A DNA stretch of 17,960 nucleotides, taken from NCBI GenBank assembly GCA_049615605.1, contig JBMZFW010000022.1, forward strand, positions 1 to 17,960. The letters are read 5' to 3'. Position 1 is the stretch's first letter, and the number at the start of each line of letters is the position of its first letter. Made by a program: the position numbers and the translations under genes. Positions 7,317 to 15,288 of the stretch are shown one piece after another. A model generated the notes under the pieces. It did no database searches. It was not told the origin of the DNA and worked only from the letters and a program-made list of their open reading frames with translations. This DNA is from JAQWUY01 sp049615605. GTDB taxonomy: Bacteria > Pseudomonadota > Alphaproteobacteria > JAQWUY01.

Positions 7317-7910
7317 TTACACCAATAATCCAATTAAGAAAAACCCGCCAAGTAAGATAACAAAAAATAATATTGTTAATATGGCAAAGTATTTATCAAT
7401 AAACTTTAAAATTGGTTCGCCAAATAATGATATTAAAACAGCCAAACCAAAAAACCTTAATACACGGCTTAAAACCGCCGCCGAAATAAATGCAATTAAA
7501 CCCAATTCCATTGCACCAGATGTAATTGTTATTACCTTGTATGGCACTGGGGTAAATCCACCCGCAAACACAACCCAAAAACCATTGTCTTGGTATAATG
7601 TTTTAAAGGTTTCCATTTTATCCATATAGCCATAAACTTCCAAAATCGGCACGGCAATTTCATTGTATAAATAAAGCCCAATAAAATAACCCGCTAAACC
7701 ACCAACAACAGACGCAATTGTTGCCATTAATGCGTAATAATATGCCTTTGCACGGTTGGCAAGCATCATTGGAATTAACATTACATCTTGTGGAATTGGG
7801 AAAAATATACTTTCTGTAAAAGCAACAATCATTAACCACATTGTGGCACGTGGGCTTCTGGATAATTCAAGTACCCAATCGTATAATTTTCGTGTTTGTT
7901 TTATTATCAT
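7317..7910 (-). CDS. yqaA: YqaA/DedA-type VTT domain membrane protein
   Basis: A 197-residue inner-membrane protein of the DedA superfamily, YqaA branch. ESIFFPIPQDVMLIPM (33-48) is the branch signature, and GGFTPVPYKVITITSGA (117-133) and SRVLRFF (148-154) match the VTT domain core. There are about five hydrophobic segments, including re-entrant ones, and a final hydrophobic helix. DedA proteins have been linked to undecaprenyl phosphate or other lipid carrier recycling and to proton motive force upkeep; the exact role of YqaA members is not settled. It is the promoter-proximal gene of a two-gene operon with dsbB, a pairing I recall from other alphaproteobacteria. An AAAGG Shine-Dalgarno lies eight bases before the ATG. 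Confidence 0.88.
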   Translation of the reverse strand: MIIKQTRKLYDWVLELSRSPRATMWLMIVAFTESIFFPIPQDVMLIPMMLANRAKAYYYALMATIASVVGGLAGYFIGLYLYNEIAVPILEVYGYMDKMETFKTLYQDNGFWVVFAGGFTPVPYKVITITSGAMELGLIAFISAAVLSRVLRFFGLAVLISLFGEPILKFIDKYFAILTILFFVILLGGFFLIGLLV

Positions 7911-7938
7911 TATTTATACCTTTTTATTTTTCAAGAAA

Positions 7939-7968
7939 ACTATAACATAATACTATTAATTTTGTAAA
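7939..7968 (-). promoter_or_regulatory. Putative promoter for yqaA-dsbB
   Basis: On the minus strand, TTTACA (7963-7968) is followed by an 18-base spacer and TATAGT (7939-7944), with TG one base upstream of the -10. The predicted start near 7932 leaves a leader of about 22 bases containing the AAAGG site. It carries the same TGTTATA core as the gluQ and acnA promoters. Confidence 0.5.
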
Positions 7969-7989
7969 AAATTTTATATACTTATTTCT

Positions 7990-8667
7990 ATGACAAATAA
8001 ACCAAATATTTTAGTCGTTGATGACGACAATCAAATCCGTGAATTGTTAAAAGAATTCTTGCAAAAGCAAGGTTGGCATATAAGCACCGCTTCTAATCCC
8101 GAAGAAGCACGCCAAGTTTTAACAACAGTTCAGCCCGATTTAATTATCCTTGATGTAATGATGCCAAATGAAACTGGTTTTGAATTCTTGGAAAAACTTC
8201 GTAAAACAAATGATGTTGCCGTGCTTATGCTTACGGCGAAAATGGAACTTGATGACAAGGTTGAAGGCTTATTAAAAGGTGCTGACGATTATCTTACAAA
8301 ACCATTTGAACCTGATGAATTATTGCTAAGGGTTAAGGCAATCCTTCGTCGTGTTAATCCAGAAATCAATACGCCAAATATTGTTATTGGTGATATGGAA
8401 TACGAATGTGAAAAAGCCATAATAAAAGTTGGCGATAATATCATTAAGCTTACAGAAAGCGAAAATGAAATATTACATATACTTGCCACAAATGCAGGTA
8501 CGGTATTTTCCCGTGAAGAATTATGTGAAAAAGTAAATCGCAGTAATGACGAACGCACTATTGATGTACAAATCACCCGCATTCGCAAAAAAATTGAATC
8601 TGATTCAAAAACCCCAATGTTTTTACAAACAGCAAGGGGTAAAGGATATGTCCTTAGGATTAAATAA
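7990..8667 (+). CDS. OmpR-family response regulator
   Basis: DNA-binding regulator of a two-component system, 225 residues. The receiver domain (about 5-118) has the acidic pocket D11-D13, the phosphoacceptor D55 in LDVMMP, the switch T82 and K104 in LTKPF. The C-terminal half (about 130-225) is a winged-helix domain of OmpR type, with LTESENEILHIL, ERTIDVQITRIRKKIE and the end motif ARGKGYVLRIK. It overlaps the downstream kinase by one base (TAATG), so the two are a matched pair. The closest resemblance is to alphaproteobacterial OmpR/PetR-like regulators, but regulon and signal cannot be inferred. No convincing -35/-10 pair lies upstream; a TATATA at 7975-7980 would start RNA only two or three bases before the ATG. 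Confidence 0.94.
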   Translation: MTNKPNILVVDDDNQIRELLKEFLQKQGWHISTASNPEEARQVLTTVQPDLIILDVMMPNETGFEFLEKLRKTNDVAVLMLTAKMELDDKVEGLLKGADDYLTKPFEPDELLLRVKAILRRVNPEINTPNIVIGDMEYECEKAIIKVGDNIIKLTESENEILHILATNAGTVFSREELCEKVNRSNDERTIDVQITRIRKKIESDSKTPMFLQTARGKGYVLRIK

Positions 8668-10010
8668 TGTTAAACATTGATTATCGTCGTGGATTTTTTC
8701 GCAGACACATATTACCAAAAACCATACTAGGCAGATTAATACTATTAATTTTAATCCCTGTATTGCTGGTTCAGATTTTCAGTTTACTAGCCTTTTCAAT
8801 TCGTCATACCAATCACACAACAGAAGTATTATCACAACAAATAATTTCAGAAATGAATTTATTTATTAAAACAAATGAATTTAATCCAAAACTTGCAAAA
8901 TCAAATGCCAATGATTTAGGTATGAAAGTTGAAGTTGTAAAATTACAATCCACAACGAACGAACAATCAGTTGACCGTATCGGCAAAAGATTTGTTCGTG
9001 AATTCAATCGTATAAAACCATATTATTTAAAAGACTTCACCCCATACATTCGCTATGTAAAACCGCGTAATGTTGTTATATATATGGTGTCGGATAATAT
9101 TACATATAAGTTTATTGTTGATGAATACCGACTGTATACAAATGTAAGTGGTCAAACCGTATGGTTTATGACAATTGTTGGTGGTTTAATCGCACTTATC
9201 CTTGCACTTGGTATTGCCCGCAACCAAGCGGTGCCAATTCGCAAGCTTTCAAAAAGTATCATCAGCTTTTCAAGGGGTAATACAAAAGATATTCAAGACC
9301 TTGATATTCGTGGTTCAAACGAAGTCCGCCAAGCAATATATAACTTTAAAATTATGGCGGGGCGAATTAAACGCCACAACGAACAACGCACCAATATGTT
9401 ATCGGGCATATCACACGATTTGCGAACACCATTAACACGAATGAAATTATTGCTAGCAATGGCGGAAAAGAACCAAGTTAACAATGACATTAATGACAAT
9501 ATCAAAGATATGGAAAAAATGATTGAATCATATTTGGACTTTGCAAAAGGTGTTAAAGATAAAGCACCTGAAAATATTTCCGTTAATACATTAATTGAAG
9601 ATGTTGTTAAGAAATGGAAAAAATCGGGCAAGGATATAAATATTAATCTTATAAAAGATTCAAATATCAATGTAAGCCCAGAAAACATTAATCGTGTATT
9701 TGATAATATTATTTCAAACAGCTTTAAATACGGTGATACCGTTAATATTGAAATTGATAATTATGAAAAAGGTTACACAGCAATAAAAATTATTGATAAT
9801 GGTACTGGTATTCCCGATGATAAATTAAAAGAAGTAATTAATCCATTCTTCCGTGTTGATGAATCCCGCAATGCAGAAATTGAAGGTGTTGGATTGGGAT
9901 TAAGTATTGCCTATGACATTACAACATATTATGGCGGGGAATTACATTTAGCAAATAACAAAGATGGCAAAGGCTTAACTGTCACTATTATCTTGCCAAA
10001 AGCGGTATAA
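8667..10010 (+). CDS. EnvZ-like sensor histidine kinase
   Basis: Membrane sensor kinase of 447 residues, partner of the preceding response regulator. Domains in order: membrane helix about 22-45; periplasmic sensor region about 46-163, with no recognised fold; membrane helix about 164-184; HAMP linker about 185-240; HisKA domain with GISHDLRTPLTR and phosphoacceptor H250, in the EnvZ-type HDLRTPLTR context; and an ATPase domain with N box NRVFDNIISNSFKYGD, DNGTGIPD, NPFFRVDESR and GVGLGLSIA. All catalytic boxes are intact. The periplasmic part is basic and rich in aromatic residues toward its end (RFVREFNRIKPYYLKDF). The start ATG overlaps the regulator's stop. The input signal is unknown. 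Confidence 0.93.
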   Translation: MLNIDYRRGFFRRHILPKTILGRLILLILIPVLLVQIFSLLAFSIRHTNHTTEVLSQQIISEMNLFIKTNEFNPKLAKSNANDLGMKVEVVKLQSTTNEQSVDRIGKRFVREFNRIKPYYLKDFTPYIRYVKPRNVVIYMVSDNITYKFIVDEYRLYTNVSGQTVWFMTIVGGLIALILALGIARNQAVPIRKLSKSIISFSRGNTKDIQDLDIRGSNEVRQAIYNFKIMAGRIKRHNEQRTNMLSGISHDLRTPLTRMKLLLAMAEKNQVNNDINDNIKDMEKMIESYLDFAKGVKDKAPENISVNTLIEDVVKKWKKSGKDININLIKDSNINVSPENINRVFDNIISNSFKYGDTVNIEIDNYEKGYTAIKIIDNGTGIPDDKLKEVINPFFRVDESRNAEIEGVGLGLSIAYDITTYYGGELHLANNKDGKGLTVTIILPKAV

Positions 10011-10031
10011 TATATTATTTAAAATAATATA
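10011..10031. repeat. Perfect AT-only inverted repeat upstream of trpS
   Basis: Arms TATATTATTT (10011-10020) and AAATAATATA (10022-10031) flank a single central A, starting directly after the kinase stop. There is no G-C pair and no trailing T run, so it is a poor intrinsic terminator. It could be an operator, or part of a promoter with the TATAAT at 10006-10011, although no good -35 is visible. Confidence 0.4.
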
Positions 10032-10034
10032 AAT

Positions 10035-10039
10035 AAGGA
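10035..10039 (+). promoter_or_regulatory. Ribosome binding site of trpS
   Basis: AAGGA lies six bases before the ATG at 10046. It is one of the few well-formed Shine-Dalgarno sequences in this window and fixes the trpS start. Confidence 0.65.
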
Positions 10040-10045
10040 ATAACA

Positions 10046-11041
10046 ATGAACAAAAGAATATTTTCAGGTATCCAACCAACAGGTCAATTAACACTGGGTA
10101 ATTATCTTGGTGCATTAAAGAATTGGGACAAAATGCAAAGTGAAGGCGAATGTATTTATTCAATTGTTGACCAACACGCTATTACCGTTTCACCAGACCC
10201 TGTTGAATTAAAAAATGCCACATTGGAAGTTGCCGCTGGTGTAATCGCATCAGGCATTGATTATAAAAAACACATTTTATTCCACCAATCGGGAAATCCA
10301 AATCACACGGAACTTGGTTGGTATTTTAATTGTATCGCCCGTATGGGTTGGTTAAACCGTATGACACAGTTTAAGGAAAAAGCAGGTAAGAACGCGGAAA
10401 AGTCTTCTGTTGGTTTATTTGCATATCCAAACTTGCAAGCGGCAGATATTCTTGCCTATCACGCAACCCATGTGCCAGTTGGCGAAGACCAAAAACAGCA
10501 CCTTGAATTATGTCGTGATATTGCACAAAAGTTTAATCACGATTACGGTGTTGAATTCTTCCCTGTTATTGAACCGATTATTAATGAACAAGGCGGACGC
10601 ATTATGTCATTAAAAGATGGTAAAAATAAAATGTCTAAATCTGACCCATCGGATAATTCACGAATTAACTTAGTTGATGATAAAGATACAATTGCCAAGA
10701 AATTTAAAAAGGCGACTTCTGATGCGGATTTATTACCATCATCAAAAGAAGAATTTGATGGTCGTCCAGAGGCGGAAAACCTTATTTCAATCTATGCCAC
10801 ATTACAAGACAAAACAATTGATGATGTATTACCAGAAGTTGGCGGTCTTGGCTGGGGTGATTTCAAAGGTAAACTTGCCGATGTGGCGGTTGCAACTATT
10901 TCACCAATCAGTGATGAAATTAACCGTCTTATGTCTGATAAGGCTGAGATTGAAAATATCCTAAATGACGGCGCAAGAAAATCGCGTGAGATTTCACAAC
11001 CAATCATTGATGAAACTAAAAAGATTTTAGGCTTTATTTAA
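10046..11041 (+). CDS. trpS: Tryptophanyl-tRNA synthetase
   Basis: Charges tRNA(Trp) with tryptophan; class I synthetase, 331 residues, cytosolic. SGIQPTGQLTLGNYLGAL (7-24) carries the TLGN version of the HIGH box. GEDQKQHLELCRDIA in the catalytic core is typical of TrpRS, and KMSKS is at 195-199. Length is normal and the protein is complete. It lies 35 bases after the sensor kinase on the same strand and ends three bases from the convergent murJ. In many alphaproteobacteria trpS follows murJ on the same strand; here it faces it. Confidence 0.97.
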   Translation: MNKRIFSGIQPTGQLTLGNYLGALKNWDKMQSEGECIYSIVDQHAITVSPDPVELKNATLEVAAGVIASGIDYKKHILFHQSGNPNHTELGWYFNCIARMGWLNRMTQFKEKAGKNAEKSSVGLFAYPNLQAADILAYHATHVPVGEDQKQHLELCRDIAQKFNHDYGVEFFPVIEPIINEQGGRIMSLKDGKNKMSKSDPSDNSRINLVDDKDTIAKKFKKATSDADLLPSSKEEFDGRPEAENLISIYATLQDKTIDDVLPEVGGLGWGDFKGKLADVAVATISPISDEINRLMSDKAEIENILNDGARKSREISQPIIDETKKILGFI

Positions 11042-11044
11042 TAA

Positions 11045-12583
11045 TTACTTTTTAAGTGCAGATTTAATTTTGGATTTATTTATTAATCCAGAACCAATTG
11101 CCATACCAAAGTATACAACAAGCCCCGTGATTATAATTATCATCAAGTATAATACTTTGTAATCACCGTTAATTAAGTTATCAAAGTATATATTACTTAA
11201 TTGATAAACAATAGCACCCATAATTACACTAATAATAAACATTTTTGTAAGCACCGCCATTGTACCTTTACGCAGTAATTCAATATTTTGTTTGCGTACA
11301 TTTAATAATAATAACATTACATTTACCCATGCACTGATACTTGTGGCAAGGGCAATCCCCACATGATACATTGTTGTCATTAACCATATTGAAAGTGCGA
11401 TGTTTAATACCATACATAATATTGATATGCGAACTGGTGTTGTTGTATTACCCCTTGCAAAGAACACGGGTGATAATACTTTTATTAACACAAATGCCGG
11501 CAGTCCAATCGCAAAAGCCTGTAATGCATAGGCGGTTTTATAAGTGTCATTTAAACCAAAATTACCGTACATAAATAATCCGCTTATAATTGGTAATGCC
11601 ATAACAATAAAGGCAACCGTTGCAGGCAATGTTAAAAACATTGCAAATATAATTGCATCGCTTTGATTGTTAATTGTTTCTTGCTTGTCATTTTTCGCAA
11701 TTGATTTTGATAACATTGGAATAAGGGCAATACCAACGGCAATACCAATAACCCCAAGTGGTAATTGTGATAATCTGTCCGCATAATAAAGGTATGACAC
11801 CGAACCTGCCGATAATGTTGTGGCAAGAATTGTACCAATAAAGATATTTAATTGTAATAAACTTGACCCCATTACAACTGGTAATACTTTTTTAAAGAAA
11901 TCTTTTACATTCGTTGTAATCTTAATTGATTTTGTAAATGGAACAACACCATATTTAATACAACCAATAAACAATATGCCTGCTTGTAAAATACCAGCAA
12001 CTAAAACCGCAATCGCTAGTTCATATCCCGTTAATGAAATAACATCACAATAAACGCCAACCAATGTAAGGATAAGACAGATATTTAAAATAATTGGTGT
12101 AAATGCAGGTAAGGCAAAGTCTTCAAAAGAATTTAGTATTGATGCAAATAATGAATTCATAACCATAAACACAAGGTATGGAAACATTACTTGTGCTAAA
12201 TTAACCGTTAAATCAAATTTATTTTCATCTGTTGCAAAACCCATTGCTTGTATTGACATAACATCGCCCATAAACACAATCATTAAAATTGTAAATGCAA
12301 CAATCCAAAGTAATAATAATGTGCCAACCGACTTTGCAAATAAAACAGCATCTTTTTTACTTTTGTTTAAAGTTTTGGCAAATATGGGAACGAATGCAGA
12401 ATTCATTGCCCCTTCGGCAAATAAAGCACGAAACATATTCGGAAAACGGAATGCCACAAAGAAGCTGTCCGATATCATTGACACACCCACAACAATCGCC
12501 ATTAATAAATCACGTACCATACCCATAATACGGCTAAGTAATGTAAACATTCCAATGGTTGCTGATGCTTTAAATATTTTCAT
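11045..12583 (-). CDS. murJ: Lipid II flippase MurJ
   Basis: Moves lipid II across the inner membrane for peptidoglycan synthesis. The 512-residue protein is a MOP-superfamily transporter with about 14 hydrophobic segments. The residues known as essential in E. coli MurJ fall at the same numbers here: R18 and R24 (in SRIMGMVRD), D39, R52 and R270 (in YADRLSQLPLG). The N-terminal FFVAFRFPNMFRALFAEGAMNSAFVPIF stretch (41-68) is the family hallmark. Its ATG lies inside the end of glnD, with a 14-base overlap in a different frame, so translational coupling to glnD is likely. Only purine-rich sequence, not a clear Shine-Dalgarno, precedes the ATG. Confidence 0.96.
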   Translation of the reverse strand: MKIFKASATIGMFTLLSRIMGMVRDLLMAIVVGVSMISDSFFVAFRFPNMFRALFAEGAMNSAFVPIFAKTLNKSKKDAVLFAKSVGTLLLLWIVAFTILMIVFMGDVMSIQAMGFATDENKFDLTVNLAQVMFPYLVFMVMNSLFASILNSFEDFALPAFTPIILNICLILTLVGVYCDVISLTGYELAIAVLVAGILQAGILFIGCIKYGVVPFTKSIKITTNVKDFFKKVLPVVMGSSLLQLNIFIGTILATTLSAGSVSYLYYADRLSQLPLGVIGIAVGIALIPMLSKSIAKNDKQETINNQSDAIIFAMFLTLPATVAFIVMALPIISGLFMYGNFGLNDTYKTAYALQAFAIGLPAFVLIKVLSPVFFARGNTTTPVRISILCMVLNIALSIWLMTTMYHVGIALATSISAWVNVMLLLLNVRKQNIELLRKGTMAVLTKMFIISVIMGAIVYQLSNIYFDNLINGDYKVLYLMIIIITGLVVYFGMAIGSGLINKSKIKSALKK

Positions 12584-15170
12584 TTTCTATTTCTTCTAAT
12601 ACTTTGTTAAGCTTATCTATTACTGTACGCTGTGTTTGTTTACGATGCAATTTAAATCCATAATTATCTTTTATATAAAATACATCAACAACGCGTTCCC
12701 CATAAGTGGTAATCTTTGATGTTTCAATTTTTAAACCAAGTTCACTTATACACCTTGAAATTTTATATAACAATCCTTTTGTATCTTTTGTTCGCACTTC
12801 AATAATTGTACTAGTATTTGACGCATCGTTATTTATATTAATTCTGTTATTAATTGCAAATAAGTCTTTCGTTTGATTTAAAATACTTTTGTTGGCTGTT
12901 AATTTTTCATCAATATTTAATTTTCCTGTGATTGAAGCGGTAATAATTTTTTCAATTTCATCAAAGTCTTTGTCAAATAAATTACCTTCGTTATCGTGAA
13001 CATAAAATATATTTACTGAACCAATTTGCTTAAACGTATAAATATCTGCTTTAATAATATTCGCACCCAATATAGCCAACGCACCTGTCATATCCGCCAT
13101 AAGACCATTTTTATCAGGTGAATTTAATAATACTTTTGTATACCCTTTTTCATCGTGGTGAATAGCAATGTTTACTTCATAAGGCAATGATGCTGTTTCA
13201 ATATGCCAAACAATTTCATCAACATTAAAGTTTAATAAATATTGCGGTGTCATTGCTTCTATAAACAATGTTGATTTTTCTTTATCAATGTTTTTGTTAC
13301 CTGCAATTTTCTTTTCAACTTCTTGTTTTTTATCTGCAATATCATTACTTAACAATTCCATATCCCCTGTTGAAAGATAACTAACTGATAGATTATATAA
13401 ATTGGTAATAACTTCTTTTTTCCAGTCATTCCAAACATTTGGTCCCACCGCCCTAGTATCCACCACTGTAAGAATTGTTAATAAATCCAATCCAACTTGT
13501 GTATCAACAATATCGGTAAAGTCTGCAATTGTTTTAGGGTCACTTAAATCACGACGCTGTGAAGTATTTGACATAAACAAGTGATACCTTACCAACCAAG
13601 AAATAGTTTTTATTGAAGATGTGTTATAACCCCATCTTTTACATATTTTTTCTGCAATATCTTCGCCCAATATTGAATGGTCGCCGCCCAATCCTTTTGC
13701 AATATCGTGTAATAACACCGCCATATATATAATGCTTTTATCTGTAATGTTTTGCATTAACTTTGTTGATAATTGGTGTTCGTCTTTCATTTCTTTATTG
13801 TCAATTTTACTAAGCAATTCAACCGCGCGGATTGTATGTTCATCTGTGGTATAGCTGTGATACATATTGTATTGCATTTGACAGAATATAACTTTCCATT
13901 CGGGGATAAGTTGCCCAAGTAATCCCACTTCGTTCATCAATCTTAATGTGCGACCAACATCGCTTTTACACATTATAATTTTTAAAAATTTTGTTTGTGC
14001 GTCTTTGTCATTACTAAAATCATCTGTATTATCGCGAAGTAATTGATAAGTCTGGTAATGCAACTTATACTTTTTTGTTGCAACCAGATAAAATAAATCA
14101 AAAATTGCGGTTGGTTGTTTTTCAAATAGCTTATTATCAATTAAGGCAATTCGTGAATCAATTAATTGAAAATTATCATCAATTGCTTCATTGTTTTTCT
14201 TTGCAACATTATGATTGCTTTCAAATATATTAATAATTACACGGGTAAGGGTTGATACCTTCATCACCGTATCAATATAATCACCCATAAATTCTTCAAC
14301 TGCTTTTTTATTTTCAGTGTCTTTATATCCAAGCATTTCTGCCACTTCAATTTGTGACTGAAAATTTAAAACCTCTGAAGCAGAATTGTTTATAAAGTGA
14401 AGACTTAGGCGAACTGACCATAAAAATGAAAAGCTATGTTCAAACATATTCATTTCATTTTCGGTAATTAATTTTTTTTCATATAATTGCTTAAAGTTAT
14501 CAATGTCGTATAAATACTTTGTTATCCACATAAGTGTTTGAATGTCACGAAGCCCACCCTTACCATTTTTTACATTTGGTTCCAGCAAGTATCTAGAAAC
14601 ACCATATTTTTTATGACGTTCACTGCGTTCTTTAAGCTTTGTTATAATATAATTGTACTGACCTTGGGTTAAGATATTTTCTTTTATATCTTTATCAAAA
14701 TTGGCAAATAATTTTTTGTCACCACATATTAATCGCATTGAAAGTACAGTTGTTAAAAACACATGATCTGATAACATTTCACTACTAGCTGTTTTAACAG
14801 TGTGAACTAATTGTGAAATTTTCGCACCAGTATCCCATAATGTATATAATATTTTTTCCACATTATCTTTTTGCTTTTCAATATCATCACATAAAAATAA
14901 TAAATCAATATCTGAATGTTGGGCATTATATCCACTACCATATCCGCCAACGGCAATAATTGAAATACCCGTTGGGGTAATATCGTGTTTTTTAAATACA
15001 GATTTAATAATACAATTAAAGTCATCCGCAATAGATTTAGAACAATCAATACCATTTAAATCCGCTTTAAACTTCTGTTTATTTTTTTCAATGCTTTGAT
15101 TCAATATATCTTTTATTGGTATATTGTCGCAAAGCATTTGTTTTTCAATTATATTTTCGCCATTATTCAT
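12570..15170 (-). CDS. glnD: PII uridylyltransferase/uridylyl-removing enzyme
   Basis: Bifunctional nitrogen sensor that uridylylates and deuridylylates PII proteins in response to glutamine. The 866-residue protein holds, in order: a nucleotidyltransferase domain (GGYGSG at 75-80, metal ligands D87 and D89 in SDIDLLF), a helical linker domain, an HD hydrolase domain (H488 and D489 in LLHDIAKGLGGDHS), and two C-terminal ACT domains beginning near residues 674 and 787. All four modules are present, so it is probably active. The family usually has GRG where this protein has GSG (S79), a change at a nucleotide-binding loop. The frame opens at a GTG at 15206, but the ATG at 15170 is preferred because the extra residues are hydrophobic and unlike the family. 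It shares an operon with murJ. Confidence 0.94.
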   Translation of the reverse strand: MNNGENIIEKQMLCDNIPIKDILNQSIEKNKQKFKADLNGIDCSKSIADDFNCIIKSVFKKHDITPTGISIIAVGGYGSGYNAQHSDIDLLFLCDDIEKQKDNVEKILYTLWDTGAKISQLVHTVKTASSEMLSDHVFLTTVLSMRLICGDKKLFANFDKDIKENILTQGQYNYIITKLKERSERHKKYGVSRYLLEPNVKNGKGGLRDIQTLMWITKYLYDIDNFKQLYEKKLITENEMNMFEHSFSFLWSVRLSLHFINNSASEVLNFQSQIEVAEMLGYKDTENKKAVEEFMGDYIDTVMKVSTLTRVIINIFESNHNVAKKNNEAIDDNFQLIDSRIALIDNKLFEKQPTAIFDLFYLVATKKYKLHYQTYQLLRDNTDDFSNDKDAQTKFLKIIMCKSDVGRTLRLMNEVGLLGQLIPEWKVIFCQMQYNMYHSYTTDEHTIRAVELLSKIDNKEMKDEHQLSTKLMQNITDKSIIYMAVLLHDIAKGLGGDHSILGEDIAEKICKRWGYNTSSIKTISWLVRYHLFMSNTSQRRDLSDPKTIADFTDIVDTQVGLDLLTILTVVDTRAVGPNVWNDWKKEVITNLYNLSVSYLSTGDMELLSNDIADKKQEVEKKIAGNKNIDKEKSTLFIEAMTPQYLLNFNVDEIVWHIETASLPYEVNIAIHHDEKGYTKVLLNSPDKNGLMADMTGALAILGANIIKADIYTFKQIGSVNIFYVHDNEGNLFDKDFDEIEKIITASITGKLNIDEKLTANKSILNQTKDLFAINNRININNDASNTSTIIEVRTKDTKGLLYKISRCISELGLKIETSKITTYGERVVDVFYIKDNYGFKLHRKQTQRTVIDKLNKVLEEIENENI

Positions 15171-15177
15171 ACCAACT

Positions 15178-15183
15178 ATTATA
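15178..15183 (-). promoter_or_regulatory. Possible -10 box for glnD with almost no leader
   Basis: The minus strand has a perfect TATAAT whose last base is seven bases from the glnD ATG. Transcription would start at or next to the start codon. No convincing -35 or upstream TG is visible, and chance TATAAT matches are common at this base composition. Confidence 0.25.
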
Positions 15184-15209
15184 TATAAAAAAGACAAAAA
15201 ACACACCTA

Positions 15210-15229
15210 AATATTTTTGAAAAAATATT
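15210..15229. repeat. Inverted repeat over the acnA -35 region
   Basis: AATATTTTT (15210-15218) and AAAAATATT (15221-15229) are perfect 9-base arms separated by GA. The element covers the -35 of the acnA promoter, where a dimeric regulator would block or assist polymerase. AT-rich chance pairing is the alternative. Confidence 0.45.
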
Positions 15230-15245
15230 AATTTTGTGTTATAAT
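15217..15245 (+). promoter_or_regulatory. Strong sigma70-type promoter for acnA
   Basis: TTGAAA (15217-15222), a 17-base spacer, and TATAAT (15240-15245) preceded by TG and one base. Both hexamers, the spacing and the extended -10 are near consensus. The predicted RNA start near 15252 gives a leader of about 37 bases with AAAGG at 15274-15278, ten bases before the ATG. Confidence 0.7.
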
Positions 15246-15288
15246 CCACCTAAAATAATAATTCAGAATAATCAAAGGCATAAATAAA

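Noticed and set aside
10011..10031. Intrinsic terminator after the sensor kinase
   Set aside because: The inverted repeat has no G-C pairs and no T tract follows on the plus strand.
15171..15206. Longer glnD starting at GTG 15206
   Set aside because: Adds a short hydrophobic segment not expected in a cytosolic GlnD, and would place the candidate -10 inside the gene.
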